Below are positions 18,537 to 28,145 of a stretch of DNA of 64,000 nucleotides, piece by piece (within the stretch, counting starts at the first letter, position 1; the number at the start of each line of letters is the position of its first letter). This stretch comes from Nostoc sp. TCL26-01. GTDB taxonomy: Bacteria; Cyanobacteriota; Cyanobacteriia; Cyanobacteriales; Nostocaceae. The translations under genes and the position numbers were made by a program. A model generated the notes under the pieces. That model searched no databases and was not told the origin of the DNA. It worked only from the letters and a program-made list of their open reading frames with translations. The stretch is from assembly GCF_013393945.1 (NCBI RefSeq), contig NZ_CP040297.1, positions 4,434,001-4,498,000 of the forward strand, read 5' to 3'.

Positions 18537-20654
18537 TTATGCTACTTGAAAGCTAAAGTTGAAACTTGCCCAATTGTTGACATCTAAGATGTATGAATCT
18601 GTTGCTGTGCCATTCATCTCAGATTTGATAGTATTGGCATTGTGCAAGTCTTGTAGTAGTGCTTGGGCAATTTCTAGGGGATTTACCAATGTGCCAATAG
18701 GCTGTTGATCTCCTGTGGAATATTTAGCATTGTCTAAGGCTTCTAAGGTACTGTTGAAGGGTGCAGTACTGAGAATGATTTGGTGTTCGCATTCGTAAGC
18801 TGGCCCGGAAGTTACCCATCCTGATGTGGGTGCAGCCTGTGGTAAAGTCATAGTCTCATGAGGAGCGATCGCTACTTGCTGGAGTTGGGGTTTATTATCG
18901 GGATTGTTGGGTTCTGGAGATGTTTGCCAAGAATAAAGACCGATCGCTGTACGATGATTTTTTAACCCCAAAAGCATAAAATAGATTGGGCGATCGCTTA
19001 AATTTTGCACTCGGTACTGTATCCGGCTACCGATAGGTATTACCACAGTAGCGGGAGGTTTTTTGAGCGTAGTTTCATTGTTGAGACTCCGGACTGTTTC
19101 TTGTTGCCACACCAATCTGGGCGATATATTGTTAACAATCTCCAGTGTCACCTTGACTGGTAAACGGGAAGAACCTTGATTTTCTGTGAGTCGCCACAAC
19201 TTCGCCGCTAACAGGGTGAGCAATTTTGATGATAGCCTCAGCGCTGCTACTTTCACAGCCTCCCCAACTCCGCCATCTGTATTGGGAATGAGTTCACCAC
19301 CTGGAGTAAATAAACCATAACGACTGGGGTTTTGTGGTAACTTACCAAACACGTAATCGGCTGGTTGTTCACCGACAACGACGCTAGAAAAGCGTGAGAT
19401 TCCCGTCAAGGCGCTGGTAGCATCGACTCTTTCGATTCTCTCTAAACTTGTATCTAAGGCTACTGCTAAGTTAATATTTTTCGGTAATACCCGCAGAGTT
19501 TCTTGCAGCAGTTGCCCGGCTTGGAGGGGAATTATTTCTCCTGTTTTGGCTATTATCGCTTTAGCAGTTAATCCTGTGCGCGATCGCAATACTAACTGCT
19601 CTCCTGTCACTAAGGAAAGTCGAGAATTCACACCATAATATTCTAGTACCTGGGCGGGTAGTCCTCCCAACCAGATCAAGGCTGTTTTGCCATCATCTTC
19701 TATAGCCAGAATCACTCCCTCGGCACTAGTAGCGTGATCTAAGAGCAAATTCTCAAAGGTGATAGCAGGTTGATTTTTCTTCTGACTCAGTAACCCTGGT
19801 TGCTGTTTACTGCCTAATTGGTGTACGGAATTGGCTACATGAGACAGGCTGACTTGAATAGTTGTCTTGGGAGTAGACTGCCAAAGTTGCTGTGTTAAAG
19901 CATAAGTAAATAACCCAGCACTAAAACCAGACATGAGTATTTCTCTAGCTGATTGTTGGGGATCAGCTGTGGCTGATAAGATGGCTGTGGAATTGAGGTC
20001 TAAATTTTGTGTCTTCAGTTGTTGGAGAAAATCAATCTCTCCACTAACTAACTTTACCTCTGGGGAATCTGCACGAGAGCGAACTCGCCACCCAGTAGGC
20101 TGGAGAGGAGTGGGATAATAGCTAGTATCCAAGACAGCTGTCACATGATCTGTAGGCAGCGATCGCAACAATAAGAGTAAGGTTTCTTCTAGTAAATATT
20201 CAGCTATTTGAGAATTTTGTGCGGCTTGATTCTCATTAGTCGGCACTAAAGCATTCTTTAACTGCTCAGATTCTACCGTGATTTGTGTACCATAGCCGCT
20301 AAAGTGGAAGACTACCACATCACCAGATTTAGCTTGTTTCACAAGATGATCTAAAAAAGCTGCTTCAATAAATTCTCGGCTAGCTTGTTCGTCAGTTAAC
20401 GTCAGGATATCAGACCCCTGAAAGCCAAACCGATGCACTAATAATTCTTTTTGTAATTCCACATCAGTCAGACAACCACTCAAGGTAGGACTGTGGCGAT
20501 ATTGATTAATCCCAACTAATAATGCTAGTTTTCGTGGCGTAGGTTGTGCTAAAGCTTGATAATAGCGATCGCTCAACATCAACCACTCAGTCTCAGTCAC
20601 ACCCAACACTGCGAGTATTGAGCCAATCCGTTGTAAAAAAGTCCGACGCTTCAT
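18537..20654 (-). CDS. Caspase-fold protein lacking the catalytic dyad (pseudo-orthocaspase)
   Basis: The 705-residue protein begins with a twin-arginine-like or Sec-like export signal (KRRTFLQRIGSILAVLG). Residues 41-240 are a peptidase C14 (caspase) domain starting KLALLVGINQYRH. The catalytic His of SGHG is Tyr121 here (FSGYG) and the catalytic Cys of D-x-C is Ser178 (LDTSYY), so classical proteolysis should be lost. Tyr/Ser replacement is a recorded class among cyanobacterial pseudo-orthocaspases. The long C-terminus contains a region typical of cyanobacterial caspase proteins, ending in a beta-rich segment (DRPIYFMLLGL). A binding or scaffold role is likely. Confidence 0.85.
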   Translation of the reverse strand: MKRRTFLQRIGSILAVLGVTETEWLMLSDRYYQALAQPTPRKLALLVGINQYRHSPTLSGCLTDVELQKELLVHRFGFQGSDILTLTDEQASREFIEAAFLDHLVKQAKSGDVVVFHFSGYGTQITVESEQLKNALVPTNENQAAQNSQIAEYLLEETLLLLLRSLPTDHVTAVLDTSYYPTPLQPTGWRVRSRADSPEVKLVSGEIDFLQQLKTQNLDLNSTAILSATADPQQSAREILMSGFSAGLFTYALTQQLWQSTPKTTIQVSLSHVANSVHQLGSKQQPGLLSQKKNQPAITFENLLLDHATSAEGVILAIEDDGKTALIWLGGLPAQVLEYYGVNSRLSLVTGEQLVLRSRTGLTAKAIIAKTGEIIPLQAGQLLQETLRVLPKNINLAVALDTSLERIERVDATSALTGISRFSSVVVGEQPADYVFGKLPQNPSRYGLFTPGGELIPNTDGGVGEAVKVAALRLSSKLLTLLAAKLWRLTENQGSSRLPVKVTLEIVNNISPRLVWQQETVRSLNNETTLKKPPATVVIPIGSRIQYRVQNLSDRPIYFMLLGLKNHRTAIGLYSWQTSPEPNNPDNKPQLQQVAIAPHETMTLPQAAPTSGWVTSGPAYECEHQIILSTAPFNSTLEALDNAKYSTGDQQPIGTLVNPLEIAQALLQDLHNANTIKSEMNGTATDSYILDVNNWASFNFSFQVA

Positions 20655-20748
20655 AATTAGCCATCAGTCCTCAGCTCGTCAGCTAACAGCTTATAGGGCT
20701 GAAGTCTGGAGTGTAAATATACTTTACCAGTGAACGATGATTTTTGCG

Positions 20749-20860
20749 AGAAGGGTAAGGGGAGGGGGGAGGGGGGATGGGGGGATGGGGAGAGGGGGGA
20801 TGGGGGGAAAGAACCTATACAACTATTTTCTCCTTGTCTCCTTGTCTCCTTGTCTCCTTG
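20749..20860. repeat. G-run tract and TCTCCTTG tandem array
   Basis: On the plus strand at 20752-20812 there are eight G-runs of three to six bases within 60 bp, separated by one to three bases, so G-quadruplex formation is plausible. At 20829-20860 TCTCCTTG repeats four times exactly. The region separates sat from the caspase-like gene on the same strand. Confidence 0.8.
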
Positions 20861-20892
20861 TCCCCACTCCTCACTTCTCACTTCTCACTCTC

Positions 20893-22071
20893 TCACGCCA
20901 AAACCTGAACTCGCATCGCCCTCGCTAATTCTGCTGCTACTTCTGGGCGGGAAAACTCTGGTGGGGGTAATTCACCACGACGTAGCATTTCTCTGACTTT
21001 TGTTCCTGATAGGTGGATGCGTTCTTCTGGTTTGCTAGGACTAGTTTTACTTGTCGCCATCTGTTTCGTACGGGTGCAGTAGAAAGCGTGTTCAAATTTC
21101 ATCGGTACAATTCCCAACTCACCAGGGGCAAATTCATCAAAGATATATTGAGCATCATAAGTACCGTAGTAGTCACCTACGCCAGCGTGATCCCGTCCGA
21201 CGATAAAGTGAGTACAACCGTAGTTTTTGCGAACTAAAGCGTGAAATATTGCTTCCCTCGGCCCTGCATAACGCATGGCGGCTGGATTAATTGCTAAAAT
21301 CACCCTATCTACTGGGTAGTAATGTTCTAGCAAGATTTCATAGCAGCGCATCCTGACATCAGCTGCAATATCATCTTCCTTAGTTGCCCCGACTAAAGGA
21401 TGTAAAAATAGACCATCCACAGTTTCTAAAGCACATTTTTGGATGTATTCGTGGGCGCGGTGAATGGGGTTGCGGGTTTGAAAACCAACTATAGTTTTCC
21501 AACCTTTCTCTTGAAACATTTGCCGTGAAGCCAGAGGATCAATTTGGTATGCAGGAAACAGGGGATGGGGATCGCGTTGTAATAGCCAGATATCACCAGC
21601 AAGATGCACAGCACCTTGGTTATAGAGTACCTTTACCCCTGGATGCTTGGCATCATCAGTACGATAGACATTAATGGCTTCGTGATTTTTATCGTAGCGA
21701 TATTTTTGTGTGAGTTGCAAAACCCCAATATACTCACCCTTGGGATTATCCAAACGAATCAAGCTACCTTCCATTAATGAGGCAGCTACTTCTTCGCTTA
21801 CCGACAGTGTAATCGGTATTGACCACACAAGACCGTTAGCTAAACGCATTTCTGTCACGACGCGATCGTAGTCTTCCTGGTTCATAAAACCAGTCAGGGG
21901 ACTAAAAGCCCCAATAGCAATCATTTCTAAATCAGAAACGGCGCGTTCATCAAGTTGCACTCGCGGCAAAAACTCAGCCTTAGAAAGAAACTCTTGCTTC
22001 TGTTCTGGTGTGGCAATGCGACTAACCAACTCTCCACCGTGCGGTGCAATGGCATCTGAATGCTGGCTCAA
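20893..22071 (-). CDS. sat: Sulfate adenylyltransferase (ATP sulfurylase)
   Basis: The enzyme makes adenylyl sulfate from ATP and sulfate, the first step of sulfate assimilation. The 392 residues match the single-chain type. Motifs are intact: QTRNPIHRAHE (sulfate/ATP binding), HPLVGATKEDD and GRDHAGVGDYYG. It starts at a TTG with AGAGGGG a suitable distance upstream, and no in-frame ATG fits better. It has no cys neighbours, though cysE lies about 16 kb away. Confidence 0.95.
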   Translation of the reverse strand: MSQHSDAIAPHGGELVSRIATPEQKQEFLSKAEFLPRVQLDERAVSDLEMIAIGAFSPLTGFMNQEDYDRVVTEMRLANGLVWSIPITLSVSEEVAASLMEGSLIRLDNPKGEYIGVLQLTQKYRYDKNHEAINVYRTDDAKHPGVKVLYNQGAVHLAGDIWLLQRDPHPLFPAYQIDPLASRQMFQEKGWKTIVGFQTRNPIHRAHEYIQKCALETVDGLFLHPLVGATKEDDIAADVRMRCYEILLEHYYPVDRVILAINPAAMRYAGPREAIFHALVRKNYGCTHFIVGRDHAGVGDYYGTYDAQYIFDEFAPGELGIVPMKFEHAFYCTRTKQMATSKTSPSKPEERIHLSGTKVREMLRRGELPPPEFSRPEVAAELARAMRVQVLA

Positions 22072-22163
22072 CTTTAATCCCCTCTTAGCAAGAAATGTAA
22101 TTGCATACTATGTACAGGTTATCAAAATGCTGGTACACAGAGAACAGAGAATAGACAACGTCC

Positions 22164-25100
22164 CTATTCCCACTCGGCAAATTCATTAGTGGTGTTGCGA
22201 AGTAAGGAATTTAGTTGGGTGCGTCGGGTTTCAAAATTGGCAGCGATGGAAATCAAGCTAATACCAACTAGTAAACCCACAACCCATTTTAAAAATGGGT
22301 AACGTAAGCTAAAAATCACTAATTGGTAGACACTGGTAATAGGAAAAGCGGCTGTACCAACATAGAGGAAAGCCCTGATTCGCAAAGCTAATCCGGCAAA
22401 AATGGCAATGAGGGCAAGCCCTCCTGGTAGCCAGGGGATATGTTGATGAAACAATATTGCCCATCCACAAATGACACCACTCCCTAATACTCTCAAGCTA
22501 TGACGAGCTAGTTTTGACTCTGGTTGTCTGAGTTGAGGATCTATTTGAGCAATATACAAAATTGATAACCCAACGACTGTGACATACCACAAATAATCGG
22601 TGAGATTGAAGCGATAAAACCAGGAAAATAGCGCCCAATCTATCAAGACAGCACTAATATAAGTAAACCGAATGTTTGCACCGACTTTAGCTAAAAAGAT
22701 GTAAAATCCAGCAGCTATCAGCAAGGTGATGGGGTGAACTTGGAATCTGGTTTCGGCTAATATTACCAATGGTGCAATATAGGCAGCTTGTCGCCACGGT
22801 CTTGCTGACCATCCCCAACTTTCCCAAGGTAAGATGTAGAGGAAGTAGGCAAATACACAAGCGATCGCTCCATTCCACGGGACTAAGGGGCCTGCTAACC
22901 ATTGTCCCACGGCAGTTTCTCGCCAATAAATCCTCATGCCGATGAATTCTAAAAAGCCGAGGTAAACCCAGATATCTGCTGTGCTGATGCCTCCCCAGAC
23001 ACGGGAAACAGGTGATGTAGGAGAATTTCTCCCTTGTAGGAAAGCGTAGATAATTAAAAATGCTCCTGTTCCCAAACCTACAAGGCGGTTAACTTCGATG
23101 GGTTGGTTAATCGCCGTCATCAGTAAAGCGCTACTCCAAGCCCAGTGGAGATGGGCAATTAGTTTTAGTTCTCTGGGGGTGAGGCGTAAGTAGTCTGTCA
23201 GCCAAGGTGCAAGGATACGATAGGCAGACATAATGCTTGTCCCCAAGGCAGCCATAGCAATTAAACCATCACCCAAGCCACCACCAGAGGCTTGTAACAT
23301 CTGGTAGAACAAGATTTCATAGGCGGAGACGGATACACCAATAATGCCTAAGTAAAGCAGGGGTTTGAAGTCTTCTCGTCGTCGCCCCACACCAATGAAA
23401 ATTAAGGCTACACCCAAAGTACACAACCCAGACCAATTGCTAAAGGTGTCTAATCGTAGTAAGACGCTAAATAAGCCATATACTATGGGCAAGACATGAA
23501 AACTCTGGGGTAGCTTGGTTAATTGATAGCGCCGTCGCCACCATTCTCCCAAAAGCTGAGTGATTAAACCCAAGGCGATATTTGCGATCGCTACGCGGAT
23601 AATTGAGCGATCGCCAAAGCCTAACACTTCGGCTATGAATAACTCTACACTCCAACCAATGCCATAAAATGCCCAATTTGTTGGTTGTTGCCAACTACGA
23701 TAAGCGATCGCTCCTAAAGTTATAGTTATGGCAACTAAGTACAAAAATCCTGGATTTACCCACTCTTGATAAACTAGCAAGGAATGGAGAGTAAGATTCA
23801 GTAATTCTACGCCACATAAAGCGATCGCCCATTTATCAGCCACTCGTGCATAGATATTAGCTAATTCATCATCCCGTCGCTGTAATACAGTCCGCCCTAA
23901 CCATAAACCGAGAATGGCGATCGCCCCAACAATATACCAGCCAGCAAGAACTAGACGTGGTAAACCCGGTATCCCTTCCCACAGTAACGCCGTCAGCAAA
24001 CTTAAACCAAAACCAACGGTGATACCTGCGAATTGTTGGTTGGGTAAATAGCGAGTGTTAGCATACATCACACCTGTACCCACAGCTAAACCAACTAGTC
24101 TGATTCCTGGTGAAGCTAGAGTTAATAACTGTGACATCCCCACAGTTAATACACTTAAGCAAGTGTTGATAGTTCGTTGCTGTGCAGTGGTGCGACTGGC
24201 TAACCCTGTCAAAGCAATGGGTGTAACTAACCACATCACACCCCAGGGAGCTTGATTGATGACTAATCCCTGCACATATAACTGAGTATTGACCCACAAC
24301 AACAGGAAACTGACAATCGCTAGTCCCAAACCAATGTACCATCCGCTACGTTGCCATAATCCTTGCCCCAGACTATATCCCCACTCTGCCAACATCAGCA
24401 CGAGGAGAATACCAGCCCAGATATGTGAACTCAGATTGGGTAATAGCCAGTTAATCGTAGAACCAAGTGTCAACAATCCCATGATGTGAGTCAGGTACAC
24501 CAAGGGAATAGGTACAGAAGCACGGCGGTTGCTGACTACGACTAGGGTGATTGTCGATAACAGCAAATTAAGCGATCGCAATGTGGGATTGACGGTGGAA
24601 ATTGTCGTTAAACAGGTTCCCAATAATATTGTTAAAAGTTCGCCAAACTGTGCTAATTGTGATTTTTGGGCGTGGCGTAAGCTTTCAGTGACGACTACCA
24701 TCAAGATGACGTAGGGAAATAAAGCAATACTCACCAAAGCCCAAGGTTCATTTTGTGACTGAGTGAGTTGCGTACCAAAAGCGATCGCTAACTTTTGCCA
24801 TGTCGGCGGGACTAATCGCCAACCCAGCCAAGTTGACTGTAAACCAATCACAAACAGTAAAGCTAAATCAATCCGGAGACTATATTTATCTAAACGCACT
24901 CTTTCCACCCACAAAGCTAAAGCGCTAATAGCGATCGCTTGTGCTGGATGATCTGTGACGGCTACTAACCAACCCAGTAAGAGTAAAACCCCGCCGAGTC
25001 TTTCCCAAAGTTGGGGATATTTGGGGATGGGGGAAGATGTGGAAGTTTCAGGGGAGATATTTGTTGGTCTTTCTTGCTGTCCTAACCATGTTGTTAACCA

Positions 25101-26051
25101 ACCACAAATACCAATAGCTAACCCTAATTGCGTCACATCCACACCAGCAACAAAAATTGCTCGTGTTAGTAGGAGTAATAAACCGTAAATAATAACGGCA
25201 GCATATATATTGATAACTGTTTTATTCGCCGATGCGGGTTGCTGCTGGCGATAGTGATAGATGGTGATGATAGTTGTGCTGATCATCGCCACATAAATAG
25301 TAATCAGGGGAAAGTTGGGTAATTTCCAACCCCAATGCAAATAACTTAACCCCAGAATATTGATTACAGGTAATTTATTTCTAGAGACATTATTAATTAG
25401 GGTGCGATTGCTACAGAGCAAAACCGTCACTACCGTCAAAATTGGTGCAGCGATCGCCACTGTCAACCAGTCTAGAGGATTGTGCCACAGTCGAAAACTG
25501 TCCATTGCCCAAAAGTTGACTGGTACAAGCAACAAGGTGACAATCAGCAACGTTTGCCCTGTCAATCTCAGGTTATCTTGTCTCCCAGCCCAGAAACTGA
25601 ACCCCCAAAAACTCAAGGTATAAGCCAATAACACTCCATACTGTCCAGAAGCCGGGAATTTTTCCCATTGACTAGCCGCCAGTACTCCCGACGACACAAC
25701 AACCAGGAATACACCCAAAAACAGCAACCAGCGAACACTTAGTTCTTCCCCTAAAGACTGCAACATTTTGCTGAGGATGCTGGGTTGTGCTGGTTGTTTT
25801 GGTTGTTTTGCTTGTTTTGGTGATTCTGGGATTTGAGCTAATAATGGCCTTTCTGCAATCCTTTGTGGTTCCGAAACAAACTGGGGTTGCAACTCCACAT
25901 CACAACTGAGAAACTCTCGACATATTTTTCTCACTTGGGTATCAGATATTAGACCCAAGCGCAACCACATATCCAACCCTTCCAGTAGTCGCGGATGGGA
26001 AGATGGTAGCTTTAGTTCAATTTTGATTGGTGGATCAAGAGGCGATGACAT
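22164..26051 (-). CDS. Very large polytopic membrane protein (DUF2157-like N-terminus)
   Basis: About 1295 residues are made almost wholly of hydrophobic segments, probably more than thirty. The N-terminal LLEGLDMWLRLGLISDTQVRKICREFL resembles the start of DUF2157-type proteins, and a Pro/Lys/Gln-rich linker (near residues 85-105) precedes the first membrane helix. Function is unknown. The frame extends to 26165, but the extra 38 residues run into the hairpin of the adjacent TnpB element, so the ATG at 26051 is preferred. It ends 92 bp before the sat start. Confidence 0.75.
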   Translation of the reverse strand: MSSPLDPPIKIELKLPSSHPRLLEGLDMWLRLGLISDTQVRKICREFLSCDVELQPQFVSEPQRIAERPLLAQIPESPKQAKQPKQPAQPSILSKMLQSLGEELSVRWLLFLGVFLVVVSSGVLAASQWEKFPASGQYGVLLAYTLSFWGFSFWAGRQDNLRLTGQTLLIVTLLLVPVNFWAMDSFRLWHNPLDWLTVAIAAPILTVVTVLLCSNRTLINNVSRNKLPVINILGLSYLHWGWKLPNFPLITIYVAMISTTIITIYHYRQQQPASANKTVINIYAAVIIYGLLLLLTRAIFVAGVDVTQLGLAIGICGWLTTWLGQQERPTNISPETSTSSPIPKYPQLWERLGGVLLLLGWLVAVTDHPAQAIAISALALWVERVRLDKYSLRIDLALLFVIGLQSTWLGWRLVPPTWQKLAIAFGTQLTQSQNEPWALVSIALFPYVILMVVVTESLRHAQKSQLAQFGELLTILLGTCLTTISTVNPTLRSLNLLLSTITLVVVSNRRASVPIPLVYLTHIMGLLTLGSTINWLLPNLSSHIWAGILLVLMLAEWGYSLGQGLWQRSGWYIGLGLAIVSFLLLWVNTQLYVQGLVINQAPWGVMWLVTPIALTGLASRTTAQQRTINTCLSVLTVGMSQLLTLASPGIRLVGLAVGTGVMYANTRYLPNQQFAGITVGFGLSLLTALLWEGIPGLPRLVLAGWYIVGAIAILGLWLGRTVLQRRDDELANIYARVADKWAIALCGVELLNLTLHSLLVYQEWVNPGFLYLVAITITLGAIAYRSWQQPTNWAFYGIGWSVELFIAEVLGFGDRSIIRVAIANIALGLITQLLGEWWRRRYQLTKLPQSFHVLPIVYGLFSVLLRLDTFSNWSGLCTLGVALIFIGVGRRREDFKPLLYLGIIGVSVSAYEILFYQMLQASGGGLGDGLIAMAALGTSIMSAYRILAPWLTDYLRLTPRELKLIAHLHWAWSSALLMTAINQPIEVNRLVGLGTGAFLIIYAFLQGRNSPTSPVSRVWGGISTADIWVYLGFLEFIGMRIYWRETAVGQWLAGPLVPWNGAIACVFAYFLYILPWESWGWSARPWRQAAYIAPLVILAETRFQVHPITLLIAAGFYIFLAKVGANIRFTYISAVLIDWALFSWFYRFNLTDYLWYVTVVGLSILYIAQIDPQLRQPESKLARHSLRVLGSGVICGWAILFHQHIPWLPGGLALIAIFAGLALRIRAFLYVGTAAFPITSVYQLVIFSLRYPFLKWVVGLLVGISLISIAANFETRRTQLNSLLRNTTNEFAEWE

Positions 26052-26157
26052 AAATCGCAGCCGTATCAGTATATACTTAATATCATCATTGGCTACTAAT
26101 ATATTTATGCGATCGCTGTGCCACTTGTCGCGCTGACTAATCAATTCTTGACATACT

Positions 26158-26178
26158 CCCCGCAAGAGAATTGCGGGG
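26158..26178 (-). ncRNA. Right-end hairpin, probable part of the TnpB guide (omega) RNA
   Basis: CCCCGCAA pairs perfectly with TTGCGGGG around a 5-base loop, immediately downstream of tnpB. TnpB elements of this superfamily encode an RNA covering the 3' end of tnpB and the right end, whose last bases guide cleavage. The RNA itself is inferred; the exact ends cannot be read. Confidence 0.5.
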
Positions 26179-26187
26179 ATTCTGGGG

Positions 26188-27312
26188 TCAGACAGCGATA
26201 GCAGGCACTGCCCGTCTTAAATCGCCTAACCCAACAGTCGATGCCCCGACTGCTTGAATATTACGCGCTGCGTTGTCATCTCTCCCATTAATTGACTGAC
26301 ATGAGGGACAACGCCACTCTCTTATAGACATATCAAGACTTTCCAGAACATGACCGCAGTGGTAACAAGTCTTCGTGCTGGGATACCACCGGTCGATGAA
26401 GACAACCAATTTATTTTTCTTTTTAGCAACCCACTCTAGAATTTCCAGAAACTCACCAAAAGCTAAATCTGATATTTTCCTACCCCAAATTCGCTGCATT
26501 CCCTTAAGGTTCAAAGTTTCAAAGCAGAGAATATCAAACCTGTTAGTTAACTCATGAGCTAGTTTCCAAAACCAATCACGGCGACGATTAGAAATATCTT
26601 CATATTTGCGGACTAGATTCTTTCTAGCTCGTTCCCGATTAGATGATCCTTTAAGTTTTTGGGAATGCTGCCTACTGGCTTTCTTAATGGTGTTTAGTGA
26701 TTGCTTAAAAAATTGGGGCGACTCAATTTTACTGCCGTCTGAACAAGTGAGGAATGCTTTCAATCCAAAATCAAAGCCAGCAATTTTACTCGTCTTAACT
26801 TCGACTTCTGATTTACTACCTTCATCAACAACTACAACCATGAACAACTCATCTAGTGGTGTACGTTTAATGGTTAAAGTTTTGACTGTTCCCTCTATCT
26901 CTTTAGACTTCCAAAATTGATAAACTCGACCACCAATTTTTACTCTATTGCCACCCAAAAACTTATATCCTGCTTGTTTTAGGGTGAATGATTTGTATTT
27001 TTTGACTTTCTTGAATCCTGGTGGTCTAACTCCTTTTTTGTTATGTTTAAAAAATAATTGGTAGGCTTTCTCAATGCGTTGACAGATGTCTTGTACCGCT
27101 TGTGAGCCTACTTGCTGCCAAAAAGGGTTTTGCTTCCGCAGTTTAGCAATATGAGCCTGAAGTTTTACACAGCTTAAGCATTTACCCCACATTCGGTAGT
27201 ACCGCTTGTGTAGAGCAATGCAATGATTGTAGATTACCCCACTCGCATTGATCATGCGCTTGAGGAATCTATTTCTCTTGTGGTGATACAGTTTGAACTT
27301 CAGGGTTTTCAT
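26188..27312 (-). CDS. tnpB: TnpB RNA-guided nuclease (IS605 OrfB family)
   Basis: The 374-residue protein has an N-terminal helix-turn-helix region (about 15-90), a beta-rich segment, and a RuvC-like nuclease with Asp181 (AGFDFG), Glu265 (CFETLNLKG) and Asp345 (GRDDNAARN) all present. The zinc ribbon has Cys316, Cys319, Cys335 and Cys338. TnpB cuts DNA under RNA guidance and helps such elements persist. All catalytic residues are intact, so it may be active. No tnpA is nearby, so movement would need a transposase supplied elsewhere. Confidence 0.92.
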   Translation of the reverse strand: MKTLKFKLYHHKRNRFLKRMINASGVIYNHCIALHKRYYRMWGKCLSCVKLQAHIAKLRKQNPFWQQVGSQAVQDICQRIEKAYQLFFKHNKKGVRPPGFKKVKKYKSFTLKQAGYKFLGGNRVKIGGRVYQFWKSKEIEGTVKTLTIKRTPLDELFMVVVVDEGSKSEVEVKTSKIAGFDFGLKAFLTCSDGSKIESPQFFKQSLNTIKKASRQHSQKLKGSSNRERARKNLVRKYEDISNRRRDWFWKLAHELTNRFDILCFETLNLKGMQRIWGRKISDLAFGEFLEILEWVAKKKNKLVVFIDRWYPSTKTCYHCGHVLESLDMSIREWRCPSCQSINGRDDNAARNIQAVGASTVGLGDLRRAVPAIAV

Positions 27313-27371
27313 GCGGATATGATACTACTATAAGTATTCCTATTACCTATTAACTATTCCCCTTTCCTTAT

Positions 27372-28145
27372 TTAACCTTTTGCCAGCTTTGTTAACACCT
27401 CAATATACCTGTCCATAGCATGATCTTTAAATCGTGCAGAAATAAAATTGAGACTAAATCTTTGCCCAATGCGTAATTCCTGATCTACATGATGATAGTC
27501 ACCCTGCCACCATCGTGGTAAAGCTGCCACAATATCCATCCCATGAATTATCCGATAGCTATTAGGAACTCTGCGGTTATAAGATTCTCTAAAGCCATTG
27601 TTACCAACTTTCGGCGCACCAAAAGTATATGCTTCGATAGCAGTTAATTTATCATGAAAATTATATTGAATGTCCACAGCACACAGGGTTGCTAATGCCC
27701 CACCTAAACTATGTCCAGTCACAACTACACTTTTAACTTCATTATTACCAATATATTGACAAATCGTATCTCTCACAGAAAAATAAGCATTCACAAACCC
27801 TCTGTGCATCAAAGCACCAGAAGCACTCTGATCTTTGTAGGGATATATTTGTTCCTGTTCTTCTTCCTCAACAATCTTTTCTTTGACTATTTTTTGATCA
27901 AATTCTGCTCTCTCCTGTCGCGTATCTAAGTCAATTTCCCAATCTAAAGATGATTCAGTACCCCGAAACACAATAGTTAAATCTGACCCATTTGGTAAAA
28001 TAGCCCCTTGAGTATCGCTACTTGCTTGATTAAGTAAGACTATCTCTCCAACTATGCCTGTAAATATTGGTTGAGATGTAAAACTTTTATAGACATCCTT
28101 ACACAAAATGGCATATTTCAAAGCTTTGGCATAATCAATTGTCAT
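27372..28145 (-). CDS. Class 3 lipase family protein
   Basis: The 257 residues form an alpha/beta hydrolase of the lipase class 3 type. The nucleophile elbow is GHSLGG with Ser146; Asp204 (GMDIVAALP) and a His at 218-219 (YHHVDQ) complete a plausible triad, and VFRGTESSLDW provides the oxyanion region. There is no signal peptide, so it probably acts in the cytoplasm or at the membrane on acylglycerols or phospholipids. A Glu-rich insert (about 88-100) is unusual. It lies just upstream of the TnpB element on the same strand. Confidence 0.87.
   Translation of the reverse strand: MTIDYAKALKYAILCKDVYKSFTSQPIFTGIVGEIVLLNQASSDTQGAILPNGSDLTIVFRGTESSLDWEIDLDTRQERAEFDQKIVKEKIVEEEEQEQIYPYKDQSASGALMHRGFVNAYFSVRDTICQYIGNNEVKSVVVTGHSLGGALATLCAVDIQYNFHDKLTAIEAYTFGAPKVGNNGFRESYNRRVPNSYRIIHGMDIVAALPRWWQGDYHHVDQELRIGQRFSLNFISARFKDHAMDRYIEVLTKLAKG

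Larger units (their letters stand above)
26150..27345 (-). mobile_element. Solo TnpB element (IS200/IS605 superfamily), approximate limits
   Basis: The element consists of one tnpB gene with a conserved hairpin just past its 3' end and no tnpA in the window. The limits are estimates: the right end lies shortly beyond the hairpin at 26158-26178, and the left end lies in the AT-rich stretch before the tnpB start, where ATACTACTATAAGTAT is an imperfect palindrome (about 27320-27335). It sits within about 100 bp of the start of the large membrane-protein gene. Confidence 0.65.

Noticed and set aside
26052..26165. 38-residue N-terminal extension of the large membrane protein
   Set aside because: It reads into the hairpin of the TnpB element; an ATG at 26051 gives a start that fits the DUF2157-like pattern.
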